Positions 53,071 to 64,000 of a DNA stretch of 64,000 bases are shown here, piece by piece. This stretch comes from Channa striata (Eukaryota > Chordata > Actinopteri > Anabantiformes > Channidae). The notes beneath the pieces are model-generated. The model was not told the DNA's origin. It searched no databases and saw only the letters and a program-made list of their open reading frames with translations. Position 1 is the first letter of the stretch. Each line of letters begins with the position of its first letter. A program made the translations under genes and the position numbers. The stretch spans positions 18,407,275 through 18,471,274 of the forward strand of contig CM065179.1 of the NCBI GenBank assembly GCA_033026295.1, given 5' to 3'.

Positions 53071-56000
53071 AGTACGTAGGTAGCCACAGACCCTCTGCAG
53101 ATCCCTCCCCACCTCCCCACAAATGGGACCAGCACCAGCACACACGAATAAATGTTCATAAGGCGTAGGCCACTTGCGTAGCCTCTGAGTAGATTTTTAT
53201 AGATACGCGGTATGTATCAGACCATTTACTTAAACCGAGGAGTTGCAGTTTGTTATCATAATCATCACAATTTAATTCTACATCATAATCTTTAATCAGC
53301 AAGATAGTGGTTTTTAATTTAAACAGTAGAACTGAATAATATACGGTATCTACCTTTATCATACATCCTTATTCGTCACTAAATAGTGGATTCACCTCAG
53401 TTTAAAAACCTCAAAGGCCTGAATGATGGTCATTATGTTAATTTAGGCCAATTATTTGCGCTGGAACAGATGGTTTGTCGGCCGAGGCCACGAGCATCAG
53501 GAACATACTCCTGGAGCTTCAGGCAATGAGCATCTCTCCTGAAACATCCAGCCGTAATTCGGAATGAAAAGAACGGTATTTCCCTCACAAGCCAGGTGTT
53601 GCACCACCTCTGATGCACATTGTCACATGTCCCCAGCATCCAGCCTACTTGTGCCCTTAATCAGTCAGTTCCAATCACCAGCATCTTTTCATCTTTCCCC
53701 CACTTCGCCATCAGCCTCTTTTTCACTGCAAGTAACCCAATGTAATGTCATGTCTTATCAGTTGGGTTTGTCAGCTTCATGCTGAGCCTTCTCTGCCTAG
53801 TTTCTAACACTCACACCTCACGTGGACTGTTTATCTGCTCATCAGCAGCCCCTGGGACTGATTACAGTAGGCGATTACATCAGCGTATAAGCCAGTCGTC
53901 CAGGGGCTCGTGTGATGTCACGGCGACGCATGATGCAGATCATGACTGACGATGAACAGACAGACTGCTGATGAGACAGTGATAAGATCATGTCTCTTAC
54001 ATTATTTGCACAGACAAATGCTTATTGTACGAATCTTGTTAAACCTGCTGCTTTGCCCCAACCCTAATTTTCTACATTTTTTCACACTTATAAACACCGG
54101 CTGATGCGTGGTGCTGCTGTATATTCTGTCGTGCTAATATTTTCAGTTCTATCAATGCAGTCTTAAGGCAAATCAGAATACAAAATAAGACTGCAATATA
54201 CAGAATGTAAATGTAGAGTCAACTTTATGTTTACTGAATAATGATCATTTTGTAAGTAGTTTCCGCATCCAAAACAGTTCTTAAGTGTATTAACACTATA
54301 CAATGAAGGAACATGGATTCCTGGATATTGTTAAGGACGAAGTGCAAGTCAAGTTTTAAATTTATATTTGGTTTATAGTGACAAGAATCACATAGTCACT
54401 GTCAAGCATTTCAAGTGAGGAGGAGAGGGAATTTACTCACAACTGGACCCGTGAGTAAAGTTATTTTACTATTCTGAAGTGGTATTATGTACAGAGAGAG
54501 GAAATCTAATTTTGCATGACATACTCAGTGGATTCTTTGAGAACTTTGGGAAATGATGTTGTTGTCAGTGCCTTCAGCTGTTGATGTGTCCACCGGTGTG
54601 CAATGTGATCATTGAGGGATACACACAAACCTGTCATCTCTAAATATAAATATATATATATTTGAAATAAAGGAGGGGGACGCTATTTGTCTTTCTAGCT
54701 AGATGCTGTTTGCAGCTGTGTGTTTGCAGATGTATCTTTGTGTTGATCGCTGGTACACAAGCCCATCAAACAGGTCAGAGGGGTGAAAAAAGAAAAATCC
54801 ACCTGGGCTGGGAGAATATACAAGGGAATGAGGGTGTGTGTGCGGCTTACATATTTACAGTATGATAACTGTCCTTATTTATATTTGTCTGTTTGGCCAT
54901 GACTACCAGTCCTCTAAGAAGTGGCTCTGTCAAACACTACTCGCAATTTTCTGTTGAAACTGTAATTGGAAATTTAAATTAGTTTCAAATACTGTACAGA
55001 TGCAAGTAATAACCACGTTTTGTAACAGAGTGCCGCAGATATTACTTTTTTTTTTTTTTTGACCACCCCGACGCCAGCATCTCCTCATTACCTTCACAAA
55101 AAGCTGATAGGATTTTCCATTGGCATTTGGATTATTGTGGAAAATAAGGGCTGTGACAAATAGGAGTTTATGATGCTTACACATAAGCATGATAAAACAG
55201 TCTATGGTACACAGTAAAAAGTAAAGTCAGACTCTGAGAGTATATGGTGAAACATGCACGTATGTAGAATCAAGACTACACAGATAAGGAAGATAGAATA
55301 AGGACATAAAGGCGCAACTAATATCCCAATTTGTTTTGGCAAATTTGTTGTTAACACTGCAGCTTGTGAGAGAGGCAATAGAGTCACGTTGCATTGAATT
55401 GCATCATAATACATTACACACTCATCTGCATGACCCCTGTGTTTGCTCTATATAATAAACACACAGCGTGTAGTTCGATGATGCTACAGCCACGTTTTTC
55501 AGAATTTTACCTCACAGTGAAGATGTGATCATCCTCTGAGAAACAGCTCCACATGCATTCAACTCTGTGCCAAAGATGGATAAATACAAACATGAATCAT
55601 GTTCTGAGTCTCAGTTGCAGACAGATTTGGATGACAAGAGGTGAAAGTCTGAGCAAAAAGTCACACATGAACAAATATTCAGACAGTCTGAGCGAGTTTT
55701 TAGCGTCTCAAAACTACAAGCTCTAAAAATGCTGTAGGTGTTGAATCTATGTGCAGATTAAAAATTTACTTCCAAGTTAACTCAATTTACAACTTGTGAA
55801 AAGGCCAGGTCACGACAAACCTAACTGCAACTTGTCTGAAGTAGAAGTGCAAACAGGAAATTAATACACTGTGACTTTATAAAGGCATCGAGTAAATTTA
55901 ATTTAATCTGACTGTTGAGTTTTATATGGCTCTCAGCTTGGAACACATTTTTATCAAAATTGAGGGCTGTGTGTTTTTGCTCCATTTACTTACAGTCTAG

Positions 56001-57641
56001 GACTTTTCCATGGGAATTTTAATCATGTTTAATAAACAGTTCATAAAAAGAGGCTGTATTAGACAAACTCATATAGACATAAATACTGTAATAAAACCTG
56101 CACTGAAAAAGCCAAAATATTCCTTAAGATCCTGGAGCCAAGTCAACTGGACTCAAAATCCATATCTATTTATTAACAAGACAGCAAATAGATGTGTTTC
56201 CCCACATATTAAACAAGGTCTTTAATAACGGCTGCAACACTGTCAGGTGCTGCCACTTTAGGAGCCCGAATGCTGTGCACGCAGAGCTTTACTGGAACTT
56301 ACTGACATGTTTAATTGGAACTGAGCCATCGTTAGTGGTATTAGGTCTACGTGTGCTTTTGGGTGTGGAGAGTCGTGTTAGTTTACTTTAATACAAATCA
56401 GGGAATAAGTACAGAAATGCTCCTTCTGATCCTTTCTTTCTTTGAAGAATCTATATTTGGGGGATGCACAGGATTTGATGACACTATTTGAATGAATTAG
56501 GATGGACAAAAGAAGCTTGGAAAACCGCAGCGTAGACGCCGGTGTTTTTGAAACCACATTGTGCTTTCATACGGTGTGGTATACAGCACTTAAAACCATT
56601 TTCTCTCAGTTGGACTCAGCAACTCTCGTGGGCACCTCAGCAAACTGCAGCAGTTTGTTTTTTAATAATGTGAAATCTACTGTTTCCACGAGAGACCTTC
56701 CCTCTGTGGTGTTTCAGCAAGAATGCGCACATTGTTTTCTGCCTTTCTCATTCATCCAACATGATTGCCAGTAGGTCTGCAGTTTCTGTGAGGTCATGGA
56801 GGAGTGCAGGGAAAAACAGCATCTAAATGTCTGCAGCTTTATCCATGTCCCTTACTCAGGATGACTACCCCCTCCCACCCGGTGAATACAGAAAATACCT
56901 GTCAACACGTATGCAGTATGCAAACACTGTGCAGGATTAATGTCCTGTAGCTCACAGTAAATAGCCACTGTGTTAGAAGTTCTAGCACCTACAATAAGAG
57001 TAGTTGCAGAGCCTACAGTATTTATTCTAGATTTAGATATCAGCCACACTTAGAAGGACCTTTAAAAGTCTGCCAGTGCTGCAGGCAGTACCTGAGATTC
57101 TCCGCTCCATGTTTTCCCTCTGGATAAGTGATTCTCCTTTTCAGCGATTTCTCTTCTTTTCTCATCATTCAGGCCTCTTTGTTTCTCATCGATTCCCCAG
57201 CTGTCCATCTCTTCGCACACACTTCTTTGTTTCTTGCTTTTTGTTTGGTTCTCAGTCTCCTTTTAGCTCTATTTCTGATCCCAACAAATTCCTAAGAGGA
57301 ATACAGCATCACTGTAGCCTACCTGCTAAAATCCTCACAGTGTCTTACTTTTTGTGTAAGAAGGGTAGCATGGTGCATTTAGATTTTCAGCGGATCGTTC
57401 TTGCTGGGTTGGAAACATGAGAGCAGTAAAGATATAGGCCACAGAACCAAAACAACTGGCAAAATACACTAAAATACACCATATAGCCGGGGAGGGGCTT
57501 CAGAGATTATTTCAATCTCTGTCAGTTTGTTTCAAGCAATCTTTTTGACTTTGCAGCATCTTTTGATCCATAATTGATGTACAGTGGAAATATTCAGCGG
57601 GGCAGCTTTACGTACAGTGAAGCCACCATATTTAGTTTTGG

Positions 57642-57990
57642 GAGGGCGAGACGTTGTCGGACTGGTCAGCACTGCTGCCTCCCAGCCAGAAGGTCCCTGC
57701 TGCAGCCTTTCTGTGTGGAGCGGGCATGTGTTCCCCGTGCTTGTGTGGGTCTCCTCCGGGGGCTCCAGTTTTGTCCCACAGTCCAAAGACATGGTTAATT
57801 GGTGACTCAAAATTGGTCCTGGGTGTGAGTGTGAATGGTTGTCTCTCTTGGTATGTCTCACTGTGTTGGCCCTGAGATAGACTAGCGACCTATCCAAGGG
57901 AGGACCCCACCTCTTTCTAAATGACAGGGGGAATAGGCTTCAGCCCCCCCGAAACCCTGAAGAGTATAAGTGGTTACTGGTGATGGATGT
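57642..57990 (+). mobile_element. V-SINE-type element, + orientation, best-preserved copy in the window
   Basis: The head has GTCAGCACTGCTGCCTCCCA with AAGGTCCCTGC after it, as in the tRNA-like part. The central domain follows with TTTCTGTGTGGAGCGGGCAT, TCTCCTCCGGGGGCTCC and CCCACAGTCCAAAGACATGG. The tail has TAATTGGTGACTC, GTGTGAATGGTTGTCTCTC and GCGACCTATCCAAGG, and ends AAGTGGTTACTGGTGATGGA. All parts are in the usual order. Homology to V-SINE-type elements is from memory; a repeat library search would fix the exact family. Confidence 0.75.
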
Positions 57991-60012
57991 GATTTTAGAA
58001 ACTTGATTGGAATTTCCACAAGCTGAACAGGAAGCAAACCAAAGTACCAAGGAGTGAAACCCTCACACACATATTTTTTTCTGCTGGATAAGAAATAAAA
58101 TCTGCAATGATATAAGCTCCAGAATGTCGCTAGTGGCTGAATACGTAGTGTTAATAGATTAATAGTGATATTCCAAAACTCCATACGAGCACTGTATTTC
58201 TACAATTTTAGCCCAAAAAATTGAGAAGTGTCTTTAGAAAGTATTTTGAAAAGGACATCTGATGGACATTTTCTGTGAAATCTAGTTCCTCTCCCAGTAG
58301 TAGCTCTGTATGCCCTTCAAGCTTTATTCTACAAAAGACCTTTTCAAACTTAACCCATCTCCCATAAAACTCTGGTTCTCTTTGCTTTTTCTGAGCTAAG
58401 TGACATTTTCCTTTATCCCTACTTCAATACATTCTGACTCAGCTTGCCCCCACTGTGAGAAATCATTCAACAGTGTACATAGGTGAGGACTAATGGAAAA
58501 CTACCTTTTAGCCCTCCATTTGTGTTGAGTCAGGCGTCGTCTCGAGTGAGGAGCGAAGTGCTTATTGCCCGTTCATTCCACAACACATTAAACTGTAAAT
58601 GTGGCATTAAACCTTTCATCAGAGTTAATGGCATATCTTTCCCTTATTAAGAATTTAAGAGGTATTAGCACAAGGACAAGGGAATTGTAAACATTTTCTG
58701 ATTGCTGATTAAGTCTTCTCATGACCACTTTTAGCACTGAAGTGTGTAAATCACATTCAAGGATGGAAAGTGTGGTGGTTTTTGGTGTAGGCAAAAAGTT
58801 ACCTGTGACTGGGCCAGCATGAAGGTTATTTGTATTTAAAAAGGTTACGCAACCTTTAATATTTCAAATTATTGGCTGGCTCAAGCTGAGGGGTTTTACT
58901 CATAAGTCCTTTGTTATCAGCATTGTGCATGTGACTGGGCCAAAAACTGTGGAGTCAAACCTCACATCCACCTGTCAAACACAAGTGTGGATAAAAACTA
59001 GTATGCATATGATAAGATAATTATCTTATTTTTTTGTATTTGTTACAACAAATGTTGTCAACCACAGCTATTTTGTCTATACTTTTTCCTGATTTTAGGA
59101 GTGAAATTTTTTTATAATTCTTTCAGAAGGAAAAACAACATGCAAAGAACAGTATGGATATATTTTTGACAATGCAGTGAATGTTCTTTCAAACAAACAC
59201 ACTGAACACAGCACAAATTTCTGTAAATCTCCCGTCACTCGTCCTTTTGTGTCACTCCAAGACTGTTGGCTGTGTTTTGTGTTTTGATGAACACACGAGC
59301 GAAAAGGAATGTTTGCTGTTCATCTTCCTAACAAGGAACTACTGCCTACTTCTGTTGAGCAGCACATTGAATAAGCAACAGATTCTTTAGGCTCCTTAAC
59401 TTTCAATTCTACATGTTTGGTTGAAATTGGCTCAGCAGCTGGGTACTTGACCACCCATATGACCAATGGAGAATAAAAGAACCTTTCCATGTTTTCAGCG
59501 TACATTGTAGTGAGGGAAGTTGGGGCTTGGGCCCGTGGACTGCCATCTAGCAGGGGTTGTGGAGCGGCACCCTCCTGATGTGAAACGTCTGAAGTTGTCT
59601 GAGTGCCGCCCTGAGGCTTGTCCATCCTGTCAGTCTCTGACCAAAGTGTCAGCTCTCTCTCCATCTCAGCTTGTGGAAACATTTTCTGATTCTGCCACAG
59701 CTCTGTGTGTGTCTAAAATGCCATGGTACTTTGACAGCCGCCCACTCACTCACAGGCTTGGACGGATACGCTGTCCTGCAAACACTAAATCCATATTTTG
59801 ATGTCTGTGCTGTGAGGGTTTCAGTCAATGATTGTCCTGCGGTGTAAGTGTCCTTAAAATCAAATAACACTGTGAACGTGAAAACCATTAGGGACAGTGA
59901 AACGGTTTAATGAATGTGAAAATCCAGTGAATGCACTTGTCACACAGAAGGAAATGTAAATGAACAGAAGTGGACAACCAGATCAATATTCTGTCTTTTT
60001 CTGCCCCTGCAG

Positions 60013-60195
60013 TTCTCTGTGGAGCACCTCCCACTGTGGATAATGCCTTCCTGATTGGTCGGAAGCGTTCCCACTATGACATCCACTCCGTAGTGCGCTA
60101 CCAGTGCGCAGACGGCTTCCTGCAGCGCCATGTTCCCACCGCCAAGTGTCGTGCCAACGGCAAGTGGGACCGACCCAAAATCATCTGCATAAAAT
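60013..60195 (+). CDS. ncan: Neurocan exon: CCP/Sushi module
   Basis: This 183-base exon, phase 1 on both sides, lies between CCCTGCAG and GTGAGT. It encodes one complement-control-protein (Sushi) module, about residues 207-267 of the part seen here. The four cysteines are present in Val-Leu-Cys-Gly, Tyr-Gln-Cys-Ala-Asp-Gly-Phe, Ala-Lys-Cys-Arg and Ile-Ile-Cys-Ile-Lys. The conserved Trp lies in Asn-Gly-Lys-Trp-Asp-Arg between cysteines three and four. This is the last folded module of the lectican G3 domain. Its length equals the usual lectican CCP exon. The wording Asn-Gly-Lys-Trp-Asp-Arg-Pro fits neurocan better than versican or aggrecan, as I recall them. Confidence 0.95.
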
Positions 60196-61445
60196 GTGAG
60201 TTTTACACAACAGGAGAAGGCAGAAAACAGGACTCTAAGCATTCTTCATGTTTGTTAGGTCATTTTCACGTTGGCATTTTTTCCTATTTTTAGCACGCTC
60301 ACCACCTTACGTCCGTAAGACCGAGCCTCCTACATTAAGGGCCTTCGGGAGCTGCTGTCACCATGCGCTTCCAGGCGTCCCATCCCTGCTCTCATTATTA
60401 ATAATTGCAAGCAAAAAGATTACTGGGGTTGCAGACTGAATTAAATCCCCTGGGCTTGCTTAGATGTGTTCAGGTCTCCTTTGAAGTGCTTTCTGCTTGA
60501 GGTGTTTTTTTCCTAAACAAATTCTTGCAATGGGCTGACCGCTCATGGAATACCAAAGTAAAATAGGACTCCTTATAGCCCACGTGGAATACTTGATTGC
60601 ATGTGCTTGTTTTTCAGACGGAGTCGTACAGTATGATGACACCGCAGTGTCACTACAGACGCTACCTTTTATTTTAGTACAGCGTTACATCTAAAAGCAG
60701 CGATAATTTTTTTATAATGGAACTGTCACACGCCATACCTCCTTTGAGCCTTAAAATAAACTTCCTCTGAAGGACTCACTCCATGAAAGAATAGATGACT
60801 CTAATACATGACTTTTCAGCATAATTTCTTGCTTCTTCAGATGAGATATGATGGGTTGATGTATATAAATATTCAACAAACTGAGCCTTGAATTTCATTT
60901 CACTCTGCTCACAATGTGACAGTAATGATGAAATACTGAAATAATGTAGCTTCTGTTCAAAGTGATAAAGATTCATTTGCCTATGACTCTTTATCTTTGG
61001 GCTGAATTGTTTTTTTGGCCCAGAGTTATAGCGTCACTATCGTTCATTGCAGATGACATTTCTTTGTTGGCAATATCCAGAAAGGGACAGCACAACCTAA
61101 TTTGGCAGTACACCCCAAGAACAAGCTTACGCTGGTGCTGCGAGTGGGTGGATTGCTCGGTGTGTTCTTGCTAAAGGCGCCTGAATGCGAGATTAAACAG
61201 ATTCCCTCAGTGTGGTGGAAAAAGTTAAACTCTCTACAGAGAACGTGTGGTTTTGACCTTACTGCTTTTTGATTCCTCCTCCCTGGCCCCCTCACCTGGT
61301 CTCACCTCCCGCCGCCTGTCAGCGATTCATCTTCCTCTTGCATCACTTTTCCACTGTCGCCTTCCATCTCTGACTCGCAGCTTTAATAAATCGACCTTCC
61401 TCTGTCTCTCTCTCTCTCTGTCTACGTCTGTGTTTCCTCCACCAG
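60196..61445 (+). other. ncan: Last neurocan intron (1.25 kb)
   Basis: The intron starts GTGAGT and ends in CTCTCTCTG-rich pyrimidines followed by CCTCCACCAG. No gene, RNA or mobile element was recognised. Confidence 0.9.
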
Positions 61446-61582
61446 CCCGGCGAGCCCACCGTTACCGGCGCCACCACCACAAGGGCAGGAGAGAGCGCAG
61501 AAAGCACAGGAGGCACGGCCACAGAGAGGGAGGTCACCACGGAGGAGAGCCGGGCCAGGGCCACAACCACGCCTACTTCTGA
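61446..61582 (+). CDS. ncan: Neurocan terminal exon: Arg/His-rich C-terminal tail and stop
   Basis: The exon follows the acceptor CCTCCACCAG and continues the frame of the CCP exon to a TGA at 61580-61582. It encodes the final 45 or so residues, an extracellular tail after the CCP module. It holds about 12 Arg, 11 His and 2 Lys, with His-His-His-Lys-Gly-Arg-Arg-Glu-Arg-Arg-Lys-His in the middle and Gly/His-rich sequence ending Ala-Tyr-Phe. A basic, His-rich tail with a K-x-R-x-E-R-R-K-H-like core is what I recall for mammalian neurocan. It is absent from versican, and this is the main reason for choosing neurocan. No membrane anchor or GPI signal follows, consistent with a secreted form. The adjacent frame remains open into the 3' UTR by chance. 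Confidence 0.92.
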
Positions 61583-62020
61583 ACCAAAAACACCCTCCTT
61601 CCTCTTCTCCTCTGCTACCAACTGCAGTTTGCCTGTCTCCCTGTCGTCCTCATTTCCCCAAACACCACTTCTTTACCTAACATCCCCAAATTGTCAGCCC
61701 AGCTCCCCGTCCTCCCTCCCTGCACTGCACTGCCCTGCCCGTAGCCCTACCCGTGGCTCTCTGAGTCAGCCCGTATCCTTGTCAGCTCTGAGGCCTGAAG
61801 CCAAAGTGCTGCCAGGCTTCAACGGGACAATGACGAATCCCTTTGTACTCTTTTTACTTTCCTTTCTCTGTTTTCCTTTCTCGTCTTAACCTGTCTGTCT
61901 CTCACACGCCCTCCTACTTCACCCAGTTACTTTCTCCTTGAGCTCAACGATGACCTAAAACATGGGGCTACGCTGACCTGTTTTTTGAAAGAAACAATAA
62001 AAAAACCTTTGTGATCCTCA
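61583..62020 (+). other. ncan: Probable 3' UTR of neurocan (end inferred)
   Basis: The sequence after the stop is pyrimidine-rich and GC-richer for about 330 bases, then becomes AT-rich before an AATAAA at 61996-62001. Cleavage would be expected some 10-30 bases downstream. The true transcript may use a later signal (another AATAAA occurs near 62906), so the end is inferred. Confidence 0.6.
61996..62001 (+). terminator. ncan: Candidate polyadenylation signal AATAAA
   Basis: A canonical AATAAA lies 414 bases after the stop codon, the first such signal downstream of it. A TGTG-containing T/G stretch follows within about 20 bases. Confidence 0.6.
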
Positions 62021-64000
62021 CCGAACATTCTTCAGAGAAAAGTGGTTTAGTACAAACTGTAAATAGGGACAACATTACTGAAAATGCTGTATCAAAATCA
62101 GAGGAGTCAAGGAAAATATCACGTTGTTGACTTGAGCCTTTTGTCTGTTAAACTCATTATTTTTTACAAAATACTCTTTTGGTTTGTTGTTTGTAAGACA
62201 TTGTACTCAAAACGACATGGAGTTATTCTGAACCCGATTTAATTGATTTTTCTTTGAATTAGAGGCAGTTGTTGCTGCATTATTTGATTGTTAGTGTTGT
62301 ATCTTCTTGTCAGTGTAAGAGTTTAGATCAGACGCTCGACCCCCAGAGGAAAAATGAAACGTATTTCATTCTATTAATTTCAGTCACGTCTCATTACACA
62401 TCAGTCACTTTTCCAAAGTGTCAAACAATCCTCAAACAGCTCTTGTTGTGTCAGACATCCACACCTGTCGTTGTCAGGGGTTAATCTGATCGTTTGATGC
62501 CGGTTTGTCATAACTCAGCTCGGCAGTCCCACGTTTGCTTTGCCTTTTGTCATCATTTGTGTTGTTCTTCAAATGCGTGCTGTGAATTAATCGAGATAAT
62601 GCAGCAGGGCAAGGTCCCTCTCACTCATCTGTTTCTCCTTTGTTTAGGATTTGCACGGCCGTGGCCTAATAAGGAGAGAAATTATGCTGTCAGCCAGTCA
62701 CGAGAGACACAGACAAGTCAACTATCTGTAGATCTATTCTCACCCAGTCAGAGCAAGCACAAGATATGAGGTTTGGGTGCACTGCAAAAAAACTGGCGTC
62801 ACACAAAAATCATTAGCCTTCGTAACATTTTTAGCTGGGGTGAACTCATTCCTGCCTGTTTATTTGATAAAGGTTGAAAATAAGTGGAGCTCTGTTATTA
62901 TCAAGAATAAAATATCATCCTTGAAAAGCCTGTCCTCACTACAAATACAACTAAAGTGCTAATAATTCAAATGCTGGAAACAGCCAGAAAGCTGGAAACT
63001 GGACAAGGGATTTGGTTGGTCACACTAGTTGTCAGATTTGGACACTTGTGTATTTCGTTTGCGCAAAGGCGAGACTTTTCTTACAAACTGTGGGGGTGTT
63101 TTTACTGACTTCCGACAAATTATTGCCTTATAAAGTTGTTATGTTTATCATGTTAGCTCATGACTGCCTGGTTATGAGGGTATCTGAGCGGCACACGCAT
63201 TCGTGCTGGGGTTGTGTTTCTGCCCACCTGATGTAAATCTGCTCAGCTTTAACCTCTGTTTTAATCATCTCAGCTCTAAGTCAAATATTGAGCTTTTTAG
63301 CCAGCAAACGCTCACGTACAGAATGTTCTCTGTCTAGTTCTTAACTAAGTGCTGTTTGGAGCCTGAAAGAATTTATTTTTCCGATAAAAACTGCTGCAAA
63401 ATGAGACTCTTTAGAGCAGCTTTAAATATTAAATGGAATGACTGGAGTTAACCTGTGTTTTTTTTGCCGAGTCGAGTGTTCTGCCTCCTAAACTAGGATG
63501 TGTTGGGGAACAGACTCGACGAGTAGCACAGACTAACACTGATGACCGGGGGATCATGAATCAAAGCTTGGTACACAGGGTATGAGGATGAATATACTGA
63601 TGTCAGACGAGACAGAGATGCTGAGATCTCTCTCATCGCAGCGGCCGTGTGTTTGCCGGCTCTGCGATTGTGTGTGTGTTTATGATTGAGGATGTTGACA
63701 GTGGCTGAGGTCCCAGCAGATGATGATAGAGGGTCAGCAGTGATTAGGGCTTTGCTGTTTCTGGAGCAGGCCGATTCTCACAGTGCTCACGGCTTTTTAC
63801 ACCTGTGCTCGCTCCTGCCACGTGTCCTGCTTTAAAGAGGGGATTGAGACGGATAAAACAAGCGCTTTGCTCTCTTTTCCTTCCCCTTTACTGCCAGGTT
63901 AAACGTCTGTTCTTTAAAGCCAGTGCTTGAGGTTGGAGCTTCTGGGATTATGTCGCAAACACTGACTCCAGCGCTTTTATGTTTCTCAATCTTGTTCAAC
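62021..64000. other. Downstream intergenic sequence, no gene recognised
   Basis: About 2 kb with only short open frames that lack domain features. In mammals HAPLN4 lies beyond the 3' end of NCAN on the opposite strand, but no Link-module sequence is visible on either strand here. Any such neighbour would start beyond the window. Confidence 0.7.

Larger units (their letters stand above)
51436..60012 (+). other. ncan: Intron between lectin and CCP exons (8.6 kb)
   Basis: The intron starts GTGAGA and ends CCCTGCAG. It holds an orphan open frame at 52293-52652, a tRNA-derived SINE at about 52895-53070, a 15-base T run at 55046-55060 and a V-SINE at about 57642-57990. Overlapping open frames on opposite strands occur at 59320-59888. 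The rest is AT-rich and shows no recognisable genes. Confidence 0.88.

Noticed and set aside
47419..61582. Identification as versican, aggrecan or brevican
   Set aside because: The lectin and CCP wording and especially the basic His-rich tail fit neurocan. Versican ends in a different tail. The duplicate (ncana or ncanb) cannot be settled from this window.
62021..64000. A neighbouring hapln4-like gene on the minus strand
   Set aside because: Expected from mammalian gene order, but no Link-module or Ig sequence is visible on either strand.
1..64000. CRISPR arrays, operons, phage or other prokaryotic systems
   Set aside because: No direct-repeat/spacer array and no dense co-oriented genes. 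The tandem repeats present are vertebrate microsatellites and the coding signal is split by GT-AG introns.

Overview
The window is AT-rich vertebrate nuclear DNA, almost certainly from a ray-finned (teleost) fish. The evidence is split coding exons with GT-AG introns, long CA/TG microsatellites, V-SINE-type copies carrying the conserved central domain known from fish, tRNA-derived SINE copies, and decayed Tc1-like transposons. Nothing looks prokaryotic.

One gene can be supported. On the + strand lies the 3' end of a lectican-family chondroitin sulfate proteoglycan, best identified as neurocan (ncan). Seven coding exons encode the last 312 residues. They are EGF1 (10737-10853), a calcium-binding-type EGF2 (31657-31770), a C-type lectin domain in three exons (47419-47577, 50848-50930, 51291-51435), a CCP/Sushi module (60013-60195), and a terminal exon with an Arg/His-rich tail and stop (61446-61582). 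The reading phases join without conflict across all seven exons, and the stop falls in frame. The signal peptide, Ig domain, Link modules and glycosaminoglycan-attachment region must lie upstream of base 1. The order EGF-EGF-CTLD-CCP is the lectican G3 domain, which in relatives binds tenascins and other matrix ligands.

Layout: 1-10736 is upstream intron with a decayed + strand Tc1-like remnant. 10854-31656 is a 20.8 kb intron with V-SINE and tRNA-SINE copies, CA repeats and a GC-richer patch. 31771-47418 is a 15.6 kb intron with a palindromic repeat family and a second, minus-strand Tc1-like remnant. 47578-50847 and 50931-51290 are the introns inside the lectin domain. 51436-60012 is an 8.6 kb intron holding an unexplained coding-like ORF near 52.3-52.65 kb, a SINE and a V-SINE. 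60196-61445 is the last intron. The 3' UTR probably ends soon after the AATAAA at 61996. The last 2 kb is intergenic with no recognisable gene.

No new multi-gene system was found. The items most worth checking are the orphan ORF in the 8.6 kb intron, the TG-rich acceptor before the last lectin exon, the palindromic repeat family, and the His/Arg-rich C-terminus.
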